The notes under the pieces were generated by a model. That model was not told the DNA's origin, made no database searches, and worked only from the letters and a program-made list of their open reading frames with translations. A DNA stretch of 64,000 bases from Eleginops maclovinus (taxonomy: Eukaryota; Chordata; Actinopteri; Perciformes; Eleginopidae), in NCBI RefSeq assembly GCF_036324505.1, contig NC_086366.1:22976005-23040004 (forward strand), given 5' to 3'. The stretch's first letter is position 1, and the number at the start of each line of letters is the position of its first letter. Below, in pieces: positions 14,297-29,520 of the stretch. A program made the position numbers and the translations under genes.

Positions 14297-14370
<74 letters not shown>
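14264..14370. repeat. (ATT)n trinucleotide microsatellite
   Basis: Impure ATT/ACT units from 14264 give way to an uninterrupted ATT run from about 14297 to 14370, roughly 24 units. It reads as poly-Leu on the plus strand and poly-Asn on the minus strand, which explains the two 70-codon frames here. AT-only triplet arrays of this length tend to be unstable in length. Confidence 0.97.
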
Positions 14371-16814
<2,444 letters not shown>

Positions 16815-16952
16815 AATAAATGGCAGTATAGAGTGGGTATCAAAAAACATCAAATACAAAATGTATATAAAATGTCACACACAAGAAAATCAATTCTAAA
16901 GACCCTTAAATAGAGACATAATGCCATGCCCAACCGTGCGTGCAGCCGCAGA

Positions 16953-16977
16953 AACACACACACACACACACACACAC
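16953..16977. repeat. Short (AC)12 microsatellite
   Basis: An uninterrupted AC run of 25 bp, 140 bp beyond the long array at 16684-16814 and in the same orientation. Confidence 0.95.
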
Positions 16978-17393
16978 GAGGCCGTGGTCCATCCTCTGAC
17001 CGGTCGTTGACCTGACAACCCAGCAGCTGCTAGCTGTTTGATGTTTCACTCTGAGGATCACATTTCATTTCCAGACTCTTAAGCCAATAGGAGAGAGACA
17101 GAAAGAAAGAGACAGAGGGAGGCTCTTCTTCCTCGTTTTACCCTTTGCTGTAGCGCCACCGGCCAGATACTGTCAAGAGCACCCTCGCAACCTGTGCGTG
17201 TTCACCATAGCGTAAAAATGTTGCGTGATCATATGTAATACTCAATATATGTATGTTTATAGATACACATATTCATGTATTTGCTCTTCACATTATATGC
17301 TATACAGCTAGTTTTTATAGCAAAAGGACACACACAATATAAAGTTAACTGACAGTGACACATCAGAGGAAAATGTGTGTGTGTGCGCTTATT

Positions 17394-17396
<3 letters not shown>

Positions 17397-17433
<37 letters not shown>
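17397..17433. repeat. (GT)18 microsatellite
   Basis: An uninterrupted GT run of 37 bp, opposite in orientation to the AC arrays 0.4-0.7 kb upstream. Confidence 0.96.
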
Positions 17434-17436
<3 letters not shown>

Positions 17437-20400
17437 CAGATGGAGACAGGCTGGACATTAGACCCTCTGGCCTGATGACATGAAGTCATCACATGACAGC
17501 ATTGTTGAACTCTGCCTTCAGAGACCCATACACACAAGCTAAATGTCCTAACTTAAGTAGTAATAATAAATAAATGGGTATATCTTAGTGATTCTACATA
17601 TACCTCTACTTGGGTTTGAAGTGAATTATGACATGTCTTGGTTTGCTAACGAAACTGCAAAAGCATATGTTATCCTTTCTGTTTTCAGATAGTTCTTCTT
17701 TGGAAGGGGTTTAAATGTACCTTCATTAACACTGATAAAAAACAATGTTAAACAAGGTCTAAAATGGTTAAAATATAGCTTCATTTGTCTTGCATAATAG
17801 ATACCAGATTAACCATTTCATACCAGTCAAAGTAGTAAATGCTAAACATAGCAACTCGTATGATCTGATGTATGAGAGGGCTGTTGTGTCTCCACTCGTG
17901 TCCTTGTCTCTCCCTCTGCTGTTCAGAGTAGCTCTGGCCTCTTAGTGTGTGGCCACTCAAGAGTAAGAGGATGAAGAGAGACTGCCCCAGGCTAAAGGGC
18001 ATCTTTAGTCAGTTCACTCAGAATGAACACACAACACACACACACACATGTGACGAGGGTCTCAAATTAGCATCTTTACCAGGAATTCAAGAATAAGGAG
18101 ACTTCTGCGTCATGCGTGGCTGCTAACCCTCGACTGAATACATACACACACGTATAGAGGAAATGCACTTGAGAGGCACTCACAAACATAGGAAATGCTG
18201 TACCACATTCCACAATCACATAACAACTGATTCTGGCCCCTTTTCTGCTCAACAGTTCTGTATAGCGCAGTGCATTTTTTCCTTGCTGTTAGAAAGTGGG
18301 ATAATCGCGCTTTGTTTGACGAGAAGGAGTTAGCCTGACATGTAAGCTTATTACCTCCTTTAACATTCAGCCGTGTGTGTACAGTACAGCTTTCTTTACT
18401 GAAATTACTCACTGAAGGTGTTGAGGGGGTGTGGAGTGTTTATGTACATTGCAATCTAGCTGAAAATTAAAAGGGGTTAGGGTGGCCAGATCTTTAAAGT
18501 GTAAGTTATTGTAATGAGGCTGTGGTTAGATATTTTAAACGGTAATTGAACATTTCCTCTACATGTTAAAGTCATATGGTTTATTGATGAATGCATTTGT
18601 CTATATCAGATTTTTTTTCAGGTAGTTTGCAACTAAGGCCTTGGCCAACATTTCTACAGATATCCACCAATTACTAAAGTTCCATGAGTTCGGAGAAAGT
18701 CACAAAACTCTTATTTGTATTACTTAATTACATTTTTGAAGCACATACTAATGGACTTTCATTTGTATTTTTGATAGTGTTTGTCAGTCAACAGTCAAAA
18801 TGATAAAAACCTGCCTTTAAAATTCGCAAAATACGATAAAAAACGATCCCCTAGTGCTAATTTGTTGTGTCATAGGTTTGTTATGAAGATAACCTAAAAT
18901 TATTTGCGAGAGATTCAAAAGATTTGAAAGCCTTTTGAAGTATTCCGAAACTATTTGGATAAATGATTGCGTTCGTGAGCACAAGCATGTACAAGAGGCA
19001 ATAAAGACGACGGTGGATGAATGCACATACGCATACTATTAACCTAACACGGACATATTGCCTTGATAGTCTGTGACCTGTTTCTTGGCCTGGCTTACCC
19101 TTCTCAACACTGCCATAAACATGACAAGGCCTTGGGATCAAAGCCGTCTAGGCCATCAGCCCTCGTGCATACAGACATATAGACCCAGGCACACTCACAC
19201 ACGGAGACAGATGCTGCTTTGACTCAGAGAAGGCTCTGTGTTTTTAACCATCATCAGTCTGTTTCGAGCTGGTGGTCCAGAGTGCTTCCACATCTCACAA
19301 CCCTTTCCTAGCATTACTAGGACCTGCTAACAGGCACTAAAGGCAACAAGCTTTTCACCTGATTGCCAATAAGGGAAAATACTTTGGTAAAGATTAGTGT
19401 CTTTGTTTAGTAGTATCTTTGTTTAACATTTATATAACTTGGTGGGTGAGATATTGAACATAAAGGTGATCTACCTAATTAATTTGTCAACAGAGTAAGT
19501 GATTGTAAGTGTAGTTGTACATGTGCTTGAGTTTTAGGTCTAAAAGGTTTAACACAATTGAAACAGTTCATAACCCAAAGCACAAAGCTGATTCATATTG
19601 CACTCTAACCTTTCTAGAAACAATCAGAGGTGAGGGGTTTGTAGATGTATTAAAGTACAAAGTTGTCAAATTAGTCTGAAATGTGTCATAAGGCAGGTTT
19701 GTGATTATTTAAATAGTCCAATAAATGTTTTAGTTCTCAAAGTTCTGGTAACTTAAACACAAAGTTCTGACATTTGTGTTTTAAACCTATTATGGGTTGT
19801 GAATTGAACCAAACATATTTAATTGCCCCCTTGTGGCTGAAGCATATAAATCCAAAGCTTCTTTATGTTATCAATTTGGCCATGGGCCAAAAGAAAAAAT
19901 CCAAGATGTACACAGATGGTTTCTGTTGTTAAAGTAGTTCTTAGCTACTTCAAGTGTTAATTTTCAGATAATATGTTTTTCTATTAAATATTTGATTCTA
20001 TAAAAGTGCATCTGATGTTGCGATTGACAGCTGTGATTGAGAGCAGTGAAGTTACAGTCTCGGATCCAGAGGTTTTGGCGTTGTATAATAGGAACATCGA
20101 CAAGAGATGTTACTTCAACTTTCTATAACTGTAACTGTTCGTTTCAAAAAATGTTGATGGGTAAGACCTCAATACCATGGCTTCATTCAGATAAAACATT
20201 TTGACACTCCAACATTTGTAGATGGCAGCAACTGTGTTTGGTACAGTTTCTCTTCATTTTTTGTTAGAGAAAGTGGAGACATACCATCCATCTTTATACA
20301 CTGTCTAAGATAAAGTCTCTTTGGGTCATGGGAAAAAACAACAACAACCTAATGTGATAAAATATATGTATATGTGTAGCCAAGTTGGCTATCCAAAGAG

Positions 20401-20998
20401 GTGTGAAATAAAGGAGAAAAAATTAATAAATGCAGATTTGGAACTTAAGCAGCGAGCAAAGCTTAATGGAGAAGACATGCCACCTGAGTGCGGCTCATCC
20501 TGTGAAAGCCATTAGCCCATTCTCAGCTTTGCGTGCAAACTTGTGTGTGTGTTTGCTAGAGTGTGTTTGAAAGTGCTTTTACAGCCCCTGCTTACCAGTG
20601 AACCAGCTCAGCTGTATGCCTGTGTTTGCCATAAAAAAGAGTGGAGCCTTTTTGACATAACTAACATCTGAACTTCAACTTCTGACCTCTTCTAAAATCC
20701 GTTTAAGGAAACACATTTTTCAAGGAAACATAAACTTCTGCCGGGAAGACAAGTATTCTGAGTATGAAATTGCTACCCTTTACTTCATGGATAGCAAAGT
20801 CTTAATGTTGAGTTTCAAGTAAAGTATATATATATATATTGTTTTAACTGAAACATCCTGCGATAATCAATTATCTCAGGAAATGATTGGCATGAATATT
20901 TGTTGATCTTACGATAGCAGATACAGATAAGAAGTACCATTACCATTACATATTACACCAGTGCATGTATTAAAGGCAATACCTTCAACAAGAGGTAC
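17434..20998. other. Non-coding stretch, no gene recognised
   Basis: AT-rich unique-looking sequence with a small (TA)n run at 20825-20839. The open frames stay near or below 100 codons and match no family I recognise. No promoter or RNA gene supported. Confidence 0.5.
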
Positions 20999-21057
20999 AT
21001 GCACACACGCACGCACGGGCACGCACGGACACACACGCACAGACACACAGACACACA

Positions 21058-21146
<89 letters not shown>
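20999..21146. repeat. Compound microsatellite (GCAC)n-(AGACAC)n-(AC)n
   Basis: A degenerate GCACGCACGGGCACGC leader and three AGACACAC units precede an uninterrupted (AC)44 run at 21059-21146. The order of motifs matches the array at 4.6 kb. Confidence 0.97.
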
Positions 21147-22298
<1,152 letters not shown>

Positions 22299-22474
22299 CA
22301 TTGGTGCTGTAAATCTGGTCAGCAGGCCATGGAGGGCCAGCAGGGAGTTAATGGTTGCCTAATAAAACTCTGAGGAAGAAGGTCAGGGCTGCAGCCGAGT
22401 TGCCTGATGCCCTAAATGAGAAGCATGTGGGGGGGATGGGGTGAAGGCTCCCATGCATATCCAACACTTCCATT

Positions 22475-22493
22475 GGGAAGGGGGGGCGGGGGG
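22475..22493 (+). other. Putative G-quadruplex motif
   Basis: The plus strand reads GGG-AA-G7-C-G6, which supplies four runs of three or more guanines with very short loops. It meets the usual sequence rule for an intramolecular G-quadruplex. Folding is inferred from sequence only. Confidence 0.6.
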
Positions 22494-22667
22494 ATGAAAC
22501 AATTTGACAGCTTGATGCAAACAATGTTGTCTTGTATAAGTAATACAATTTCAAATGTTTCTTTACTAGCTTTCACTTCATTTTGTCTTAATTGAGCAAA
22601 AAGTAATGGAGATGGAAACCCTTTTTATGGATTGAGGGAAGGCTTTGGGGATTTGTATTTTATACAT

Positions 22668-22678
22668 ACTGAAAACAT
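22668..22678. repeat. Left 11-bp target-site duplication of the LINE insertion
   Basis: ACTGAAAACAT here is repeated exactly at 23101-23111, directly abutting the two ends of the LINE fragment. Target-primed reverse transcription leaves duplications of this kind. Confidence 0.8.
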
Positions 22679-23100
22679 CCATCCATCCATCCATCTTCTC
22701 CCGCTTTTTCGTCAGGGTCGCGGAGGTAACAGCTCCAGCAGAGAGCCCCAAACTTTCCTTTCCCTGGCCACATCAACCAGCTCTGACTGGGGGATTCCAA
22801 GGCGCTCCCAGGCCAGCAAAGAGATATAATCCCTCCACCTGGTCCTAGGTCTACCCCTCGGTCTCTTCCCAGCTGGGCGTGCCTGGAACACCTCCCTAGG
22901 GAGGCGCCCAGGTGGCATCCTCACTAGGTGCCCGAACCACCTCAACTGGCTCCTTTAACGCGAAGGAGCAGCGGTTCTACTCCGAGTCCCTCCCGGATGA
23001 CTGAACTTCTCACCTTATCCCTTAGGGAGATGCCAGCCACCCTGCGGAGAAATCCCATTTCGGCCGCTTGTATCCGCGATCTCATTCTTTCGGTCATGAG
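22679..23100 (-). mobile_element. 5'-truncated LINE 3' end with C-terminal coding remnant
   Basis: On the minus strand this is the last part of a non-LTR retrotransposon ORF, its stop codon and a (GATG)n tail, which reads as CATCCATCCATC at 22676-22695 on the plus strand. The readable C-terminus (22712-22945) contains RWFGHLVRMPPGR and RGRPRTRWRD and ends LLPPRP-stop, a C-terminal pattern frequent in fish LINEs. Upstream coding continues from a Met codon at 23095-23097 in another frame, so a one-base deletion near 22952-22958 breaks it. The fragment is flanked by an 11-bp direct repeat, ACTGAAAACAT, at 22668-22678 and 23101-23111. It therefore looks like a complete insertion that was truncated at its 5' end on integration. 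The tetranucleotide tail suggests RTE/Rex3-like, but L2/Maui-like is not excluded. Confidence 0.85.
22712..23097 (-). pseudogene. LINE ORF2 C-terminal remnant, frameshifted
   Basis: Two minus-strand reading segments make up this remnant. The upstream one begins MTERMRSRIQAAEMGFLRR and runs to about 22958. The downstream one runs from about 22951 to the stop at 22712-22714 and carries the WFGHLVRMPPG and GRPRTRWRD stretches. They lie in different frames, which implies a small deletion. The reverse transcriptase and endonuclease domains are absent because the insertion is 5'-truncated, so no function is possible. Confidence 0.75.
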
Positions 23101-23111
23101 ACTGAAAACAT
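23101..23111. repeat. Right 11-bp target-site duplication of the LINE insertion
   Basis: Exact second copy of ACTGAAAACAT. Beyond it the sequence returns to unrelated AT-rich DNA. Confidence 0.8.
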
Positions 23112-24239
23112 TTATTCAATAATAAGCCATGCTATTTTATGATGTATTTAATGTAAGTCAAACTAGCAAAATATTAACCATCCTACAAGAGATTTGCCAA
23201 TGTTTCATTTTAGGTTAACAATTGTTTCCCATAAAATGTGTATTTATGATTTATTAAACCCAGTGACATCACATCTAATTTTCAGACTCCTTTATGGTAC
23301 GGAAAATGGCGTAACAGTCCCACCTTGAGCATGCTAGTTAAGAGGGACTAGTTAAATAGTTTGGTCTGGATGTAAGGTAATAGGCCCATAACTGTTACTG
23401 TAGAGCTGTATAACTTTACTGAGCGACATGTGGCCCTAAGGACTCCCGTCTTATCAGCCGAAGGCCCTCACTGCTTTAACACCAGCCCCTGTCATGCACA
23501 GCTCTTCAGTTCAAAGACAGCACTGCATGGGAGATCAAAGCACGTCCAATCTGGTATGCACACACACAAACACACGCGCTCGCTGCACAAACACACAGTA
23601 CGCATGATAACGCTTCCATAATCTCAGTCGCACACTCCCAAACACACTGGCTCCGACCACACATGCCCCTGGCATTGATCAAAGGGAGGAATGTGATAGA
23701 TAGAGGGGAGATAAGAGAGAGAGAGTGGGAGAGGGAGAGATTGGGAGAAAGAGAGCGAGAGAGGAAAAGTGAGAGAATAGGTGGTTGTTGACTTCAGTAG
23801 TCAGGCTGCTGTGTGCAAAAAGTGAATATAAGACTGTGACACTGTTCCAGTTTACGTGATTGTAACGTCATCATGCAATCCTTGAAGAGGGGGTATAAAT
23901 CCAGGTACACTAGACATTATCACAAACCTACACATATTCCTATTTTCCACACAGCCGTACCTGTCGTTTTCTTTTAGCGTTTACGTAATCAGAATGGATT
24001 TCAGAGTCCCAAGCGATTGAACCATTTGTGTTCAAATACAAAATCCAGTGAGCATCAAATGTGTATGTACATTATGGAATATATCATGCTCTTAAACAAT
24101 GACGCTGGTATATGTCATGTCAAAATGTGAATGAAAAAATAAGAATGAAATTAAACTCTAAACTAAATAAATTAGAATACAAACTCTCCACCTTCCACCT
24201 TCCTGGATCTGTGCCGCAATTTCCTTTATATGTCCCAAA
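23112..24239. other. Non-coding stretch with a purine-rich tract
   Basis: Unique-looking sequence with a purine-rich GAGAGAG/GGGAGA tract at about 23695-23778. No gene supported. Confidence 0.5.
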
Positions 24240-25190
24240 TTAAGTTTATTAAAAACAAAAAAACAGTCTGTGGTTGGGTGAGAGTACTGGTGATGCGTTC
24301 AGTCTTTACTTCCCTCTGGAGGGTTTTCTGGTCTGCAGCAGTGCAGTTGCCGTACCAGACAGTGATGCAGATGGTGAGGATGCTCTCAATGGTGCAGTGG
24401 TAGAAGTTCCCCAGGATGTGAGGAGACAGATGTGCTTTCCTCAGTCTCCTCAGCAAGAAGAGACGCTGGTGAGCCTTCTTGACCTGGCAGGAGGTGTTTA
24501 GCACCCAGGAGAGGTCCTCAGTGATGTGGACACCAAGGAATTTGAAGCTGCTGACACGTTCAACCTTTGTCCCGTTGACACTGATATGTATTTGTGTGCA
24601 ATGCACTTGGACCTTCTGAAGTCCACAATCAGCTCCTTGGTGTTCTTGGTTTTGAGGTCCAGGTTATTGTAAGCGCGCCACGCCACCAAGTGCTGGACCT
24701 CCTGCCTGTAGTTCGTCTCATTGTTGTGGGAGATAAGACTGACCACATTGGTGTCATCTGCAAACTTTACAATGGTGTAAAGGAGAGCAGTCGTGGGTAA
24801 AGAGGGAGTATAGAAGAGGACTCAGCACACGGCCTTGTGGAACACTGGTGTTCAGGATGAGAGTTGAGGAGGTGAGGTTGTCTAACCTAACATACTGGGT
24901 TATGTTTGTTAGGAAGTCCAGTTTCCAGTTACAGATGGAGGAGTTGATACTGAGGTCACCGAGTTTGGTTATCAGTTTGAGGACATGATGGTGTTAATGC
25001 TGAACTGAAGTCAACAAACAGCATTCTAACATAGGTGTTGTTATTTTCCAGGTGGGAGAGAGCAGAGTGATGCACTGTGGAGATTTCATCCTCTGTGCTC
25101 CTGTTCTGGTGGTAGGCAAATTGAAATGGGTCCAGTGAGGGAAGTAGGCAGGATTTGAGATGTTTGAGTACCTTGACCACATCTGTTCTC
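24240..25190 (-). mobile_element. Decayed LINE, reverse transcriptase region (Rex1/L2/CR1-like)
   Basis: Minus-strand translation in several frames gives consecutive pieces of a non-LTR reverse transcriptase. Near 25080-25160 it reads LDPFQFAYHQNRSTEDEIST; near 25010, YVRMLFVDFSSAL. The region around 24800-24840 gives PQGRVLSPLLYSLFTHDC, and 24750-24770 gives the catalytic FADDT box. Then come NNLDLKTKNTKELIVDFRRS at about 24610-24680, FKFLGVHITEDLSW near 24510-24550, and FYHCTIESILTICITVWYGN near 24340-24410. Frameshifts separate the pieces, residues between DFSSA and PQG are missing or scrambled, and the C-terminus breaks off after QREVKTERIT. The endonuclease domain is not visible. Placement in the Rex1/L2/CR1 group is by motif resemblance. 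The boundaries are approximate and no target duplication was found. Confidence 0.85.
24270..25180 (-). pseudogene. Broken LINE reverse transcriptase
   Basis: The coding remnant of the LINE above. At least three frames are needed to follow it. The FADDT catalytic aspartates are present (plus-strand complement at 24753-24764), but the reading frame is disrupted between the PQG box and FADDT and again upstream, so no active enzyme can be made. There is no sign of host use. Confidence 0.8.
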
Positions 25191-25200
25191 TCACCTTTAA

Positions 25201-28120
25201 TTAAAGCTTGATATGGAATCAGTGTATAAATCTACTGAAGCTTTGCTCTATATTCTTTTACCGACACTCCCGTATAGCGAGTGCAAAGAAATGTTACAGA
25301 GGTAACTGAACCTAGACAAATCTGATGAGAAACCATGGTGATCAAAAACTCAGAAAAGCAAAAATAACATCTGTGGTTGAAGTGAAAAAGGCGACTGTGG
25401 GATGCCAGAGGCCCTGATTACATAGTGGTCTTGTGCACAGAGTTTTAACTGGCAGATTGTGTTTTTCTTTGCTGCTTTGGTGTTGTATTTCACAAAGACG
25501 ATGGTAACGGCCAAGTGGAAAAACAATGTTCCGAGATTAAACCCGAAATTCTGAGAAGTTAAATGTAAGTAAGTCACTTTGAAGTGTCAAGTGATGAGAG
25601 GTTTTTTGCAATTTCATGAATAACTTTTGTGGTTCTGTGTTGGCAGTACACACATTATTGTCAGAACCATGACATTTAAATGTGAATGTGTGAACTTCCT
25701 TGAGAGAATTGACAGTGCCTTAAGCCTGTTAAAGTTAACAATGGTAATGAGAAAAGAAAGAATGAAATGATTCCTCTTGACACTTACGGAAATATAGATC
25801 TTATGTACTGAGTTTGTTATTTGATTGGATTTAAAGAGCAACGTGTAATGACTTTGTTTCTCATCTGCACCCCTGTTGAATGTACAAAAGAATGTACCTT
25901 GAAAATACAACACACACACATATACATACAGAATGCATGTTTCCTTATGTGTCCTCATTTTCTCCGACTCAGCTCACACAAACACATCACTCCTCCTTAT
26001 ATTCCCTGTCCGTGGGAAGCCTGAACTAATCTCCCATCTGCCCCGGCTCCTGGTACACAGACTGCTTTCATTCCTAACGAGGGCCTGATGAATTTTCTTA
26101 AAGGCGGTGATGGGCCAAATTGGAGCTGATATGTCCCATCCGGCGGGGTGGATGGGCCATAAGACAGAGCCTTGTCCTACCGCCATGTGACAGCAAAACC
26201 AGGCCAAAGTGAAAAAACCTATTAGTACTAACTGGTCAGTTAACTGTGTATTAGGGTGGCTAATTCCATTACCAAGCACGTGTGTGTGTGTGTTTGGCTG
26301 TGTGTGTGTGTGTCTGTGTGTGTGTATGCGGTTGGAATGGGGGGGTTTGAGGATGAAATCGCCCCTGAGGAGACATCGGCAGTGTAGATACTAAAATCTG
26401 TGACAGTTGTGGTTGTTGCCACTAAGTAGCAACGATAGATGTATTATTCTCGTAAAATTGTGTTTTTGTGTGTGTATGTGTTAGGTTCCGAGAAATATAT
26501 GTGGGTAATCTGTGATAGGTGATGAAGTGAGTAATTTGTCTACATTCAGAATCTACATCGGCCACATTTGGTCATGGTGCATGACAGAGGAGGTGTGTGA
26601 CTGTGTGGGACAGTGTGGGACAGTGTGAGGTGAGGGAAACAGGGCATCCATCGGGGCGGATTGTTCTGGCACACACACAAGCCCAGTTTGAAGAGGGTAA
26701 GAAAGGGGGGCACGACGCGTCAAGCTGGAGCCATGGCTCGGCGGTGTGTGTGTGTGTGTTGCGTGTGTGAGGGGGTTGATCCCATTGTGTGTGTCAACAA
26801 GCCGTCCCATTCAGCGCCTGTGTGGCTAAACTCTGCTAATGAGCGTTGCCTCTGGCTGGGCCTAGCTAACACAGTGCTCATCACAGCTAAACACTTCAAC
26901 ACACACACACAAACATACACTCTAACCCTGAACCAAAGGACTGGGTGGGTGTTGGTGAGGGTCATTGTAAAGACTGGAAGGTGGGAGGGTGTAGAGAGAA
27001 ACGCAGAAAGAAAAGGAAAGAATGAGTCAGGGTGCAACCCCATCAAAAGATGACAAATTGTAGCTACAGTACATTTTCAAGGCCAAACATAAAACAACCA
27101 AGACTTCTGGAGTTCAAGCTGGAATGCTGCTCATGTCAGGGTCTAAAAAACTGAACAATTTTGGAAGAAGATTGGCAAAATGTATTTAAAATAATCACAA
27201 TCATGGCTAGAAAAACCAACGTTAGGCTCTTCCTAACAGTAACAATTCTATCAAATGCTACCAGGCAGCGCTCATTGTTGGAGAGTGCGGAATGAGAAGC
27301 TAACCACGCACACAATATTCAATCATTTCCAATTCTATGTTTCTGGGGCAATTCAGAAAAACTCACAAATATTTTTTCTTACCGTTAACAAGCTGTAACA
27401 TCATCTACGTAACATTGGGTACCATCTAATTAAGACCGAGGAAGTAAAGAGATACATATCTGTATACAATAAAACGTGTAGCTGCAGTTCACATGAAATT
27501 GTCTGAATGATAAATGATCAATTATCAATAATGGAAAATAAACAGAGAGATCACTGAAATGGAAAAAAAATACCAAAAGGTGAGAAAAAGGGTCTAAAAG
27601 GAACTGGAGTAAATAGGTTATGGATTAGATGGCAAGAACACGAAAACTTAAGAGCACTGCCTCACCTCACGCTTGCAGAAACGCACAATCCCACATGGTT
27701 AGTGTTGAGTAATGATAGGTAAGGTTATAGCAACACGTTGTACAGACGTCACATAACTCTGATGCAGCATCACACGACAACGTCATATGACACGAGTCAT
27801 ATGACATAGCATTGTCAGTTAAAACAACTGACTTTTGCTTTCCCGCAGGACACAACCTGCGGATAACATTTCTTTGCAACAGGATCCTGCTCACCCTGTA
27901 GCGGTTCATTTTCCATTAATGACTACACATTATCCTGCTTACCAAACAAAGGAATGATATGACTAAAAATATTGATTTTAAACTGATCGCCCTGCTTCAG
28001 TTAAGAAAATAGCTTTCATCTCCGTTAAAAAAGTAAACAGCGGCGAGAAATAACAGACATCTGAAGGTCCAAATGGACCAATCCAAATCTAATATTCAAT
28101 CAATCAGGCTGTGTAATATA
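25201..28120. other. Non-coding stretch, no gene recognised
   Basis: Unique-looking sequence. The part from about 25990 to 26220 is sequence-complex, less AT-rich than its surroundings, and contains GATGGGCC twice. An impure GT array follows at 26280-26326, with further short GT runs near 26745. No exon supported. Confidence 0.5.
26280..26326. repeat. Impure (GT)n microsatellite
   Basis: GT units interrupted by TTGGC and C over about 47 bp. The interruptions suggest an old array that is no longer expanding. Confidence 0.85.
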
Positions 28121-28126
28121 TACATA

Positions 28127-28326
28127 CAGTGGGCCAAAAAAGTATTTAGTCAGCCACCAATTGTGCAAGTTCTTCCATTTAAAAAGATGAGAGAGGCCTG
28201 TAATATTTATCATAGGTATACCTCAACTATGAGAGACAGAATGAGAAAAAAAAATCCAGGAAATCACATTGTAGGATTTTTAATGAATTAATTGGTAAAT
28301 TCCTCGGTAAAATAAGTATTTGGTCA
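28127..28326 (+). repeat. Left terminal inverted repeat of the Tc1 element (IR/DR type)
   Basis: The outer 158 bp match the right end almost exactly. A diverged stretch follows and then an inner motif, AATAAGTATTTGGTCA, at 28311-28326. The outer AAGTATTTAGTCAGCCAC near 28140 and the inner AAGTATTTGGTCACC near 28314 are variants of one direct repeat. In this family such repeats are the transposase binding sites. Confidence 0.9.
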
Positions 28327-28491
28327 CCTACAAACAAGCAAGATTTCTGGCTCTCACGACCTGTAACTTCTTCTTTAAGAGGCTCCTCTGTCCTCCACTC
28401 GTTGCCTGTATTAATGGCACCTTTTTGAACTCGTTATCAGTATAAAAGACACCTGTCCACAACCTCAAACAGTCATACTCCAAACTCCACT

Positions 28492-29504
28492 ATGGCCAAG
28501 ACCAAAGAGCTGTCAAAGGAGACCAGAGACAAAATTGTAGACCTGCACTAGGCTGGGAAAACTGAATCCGCAATAGGTAAGCAGCTTGGTGTGAAGAAAT
28601 CAACTGTGGGAGCAATCATTAGAAATGGAAGACATACAAGACCACTGCTAATCTCCCTCGATCTGGGGCTCCACGCAAGATCTCACCCCGTGGGGTCAAA
28701 ACGATCACAAGAACGGTGAGCAAAAACCCCAGAACCACACGGGGGGACCTAGTGAATGACCTGCAGAGAGCTGGGACCAAAGTAACAGAGGCTACCATCA
28801 GTAACACACTACGCCGCCAGGGACTTAAATCCTGCAGTTCCAGACGTGTCCACCTGCTTAAGCCAGTACATGTCCAGGCCCGTCTGAAGTTTGCTACAGG
28901 GCATTTGGATGATCCAGAAGAGGATTGGGAGAATGTCATATGGTCAGATGAAACCAAAATAGAACTTTTTGGTAAAAACTCAACTCGTCGTGTTTGGAGG
29001 AGAAAGAATGCAGAGTTGCATCCAAAGAACACCATACCTACTGTGAAGCATGGGGGTGGAAACATCATGCTTTGGGGCTGTTTTTCTGCAAAGGGACCAG
29101 GACGTGTAAAGGAAAGAATGAATGGGGCCATGTATCGTGAGGTTTTGAGTGAAAACCTCCTTCCATCAGCAAGGGCACTGAAGATGAAGCGTGGCTGGGT
29201 CTTTCAGCATGACAATGATCCCAAACACACCGCCAGGGCAACGAAGGAGTGGCTTCGTAAGAAGCATTTCAAGGTCCTGGAATGGCCTAGCCAGTCTCCA
29301 GATCTCAACCCCATAGAAAATCTTTGGAGGGAGTTGAAAGTCTGTGTTGCCCAGCGACAGCCCCAAAACATCACTGCTTTAGAGGAGATCTGCATGGAGG
29401 AATGGGCCAAAATACCAGCAACAGTGTGTGAAAACCTTGTGAAGACTTACAGAAATCGTTTGACCTCTGTCATTGCCAACAAAGGGTATATAACAAAGTA
29501 TTGA
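28492..29504 (+). pseudogene. Tc1-like DD34E transposase, disrupted
   Basis: The gene opens with ATG at 28492 and MAKTKELSKETRDKIVDLH, the start of the paired-like helix-turn-helix that binds the element ends. Codon 20 is TAG (28549-28551). The reading continues as AGKTESAIGKQLGVKKSTVG and then leaves frame near 28621-28625. The second frame is open from 28623 to the TGA at 29502-29504 and carries the second helix-turn-helix and the catalytic core: Asp in VIWSDETK, Asp in FQHDNDPKH, and Glu in DLNPIENLW, with exactly 34 residues between the second Asp and the Glu. The first two Asp are 88 residues apart, about three fewer than in Sleeping Beauty, which suggests a small in-frame deletion near GPGRVKERM. 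The full protein would be about 340 residues, as usual. With a stop and a frameshift it should not make active enzyme. Confidence 0.93.
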
Positions 29505-29520
29505 GATGAACTTTTGTTAT

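Noticed and set aside
28619..29131. 170-codon minus-strand frame
   Set aside because: It lies antisense to the Tc1 transposase and has no independent motif, so it is a shadow.
28716..29504. 262-codon frame taken as an intact transposase gene
   Set aside because: Its apparent start is a GTG inside the gene. The real N-terminus begins at 28492 in another frame with a TAG at codon 20, so the frame is the larger part of a pseudogene.
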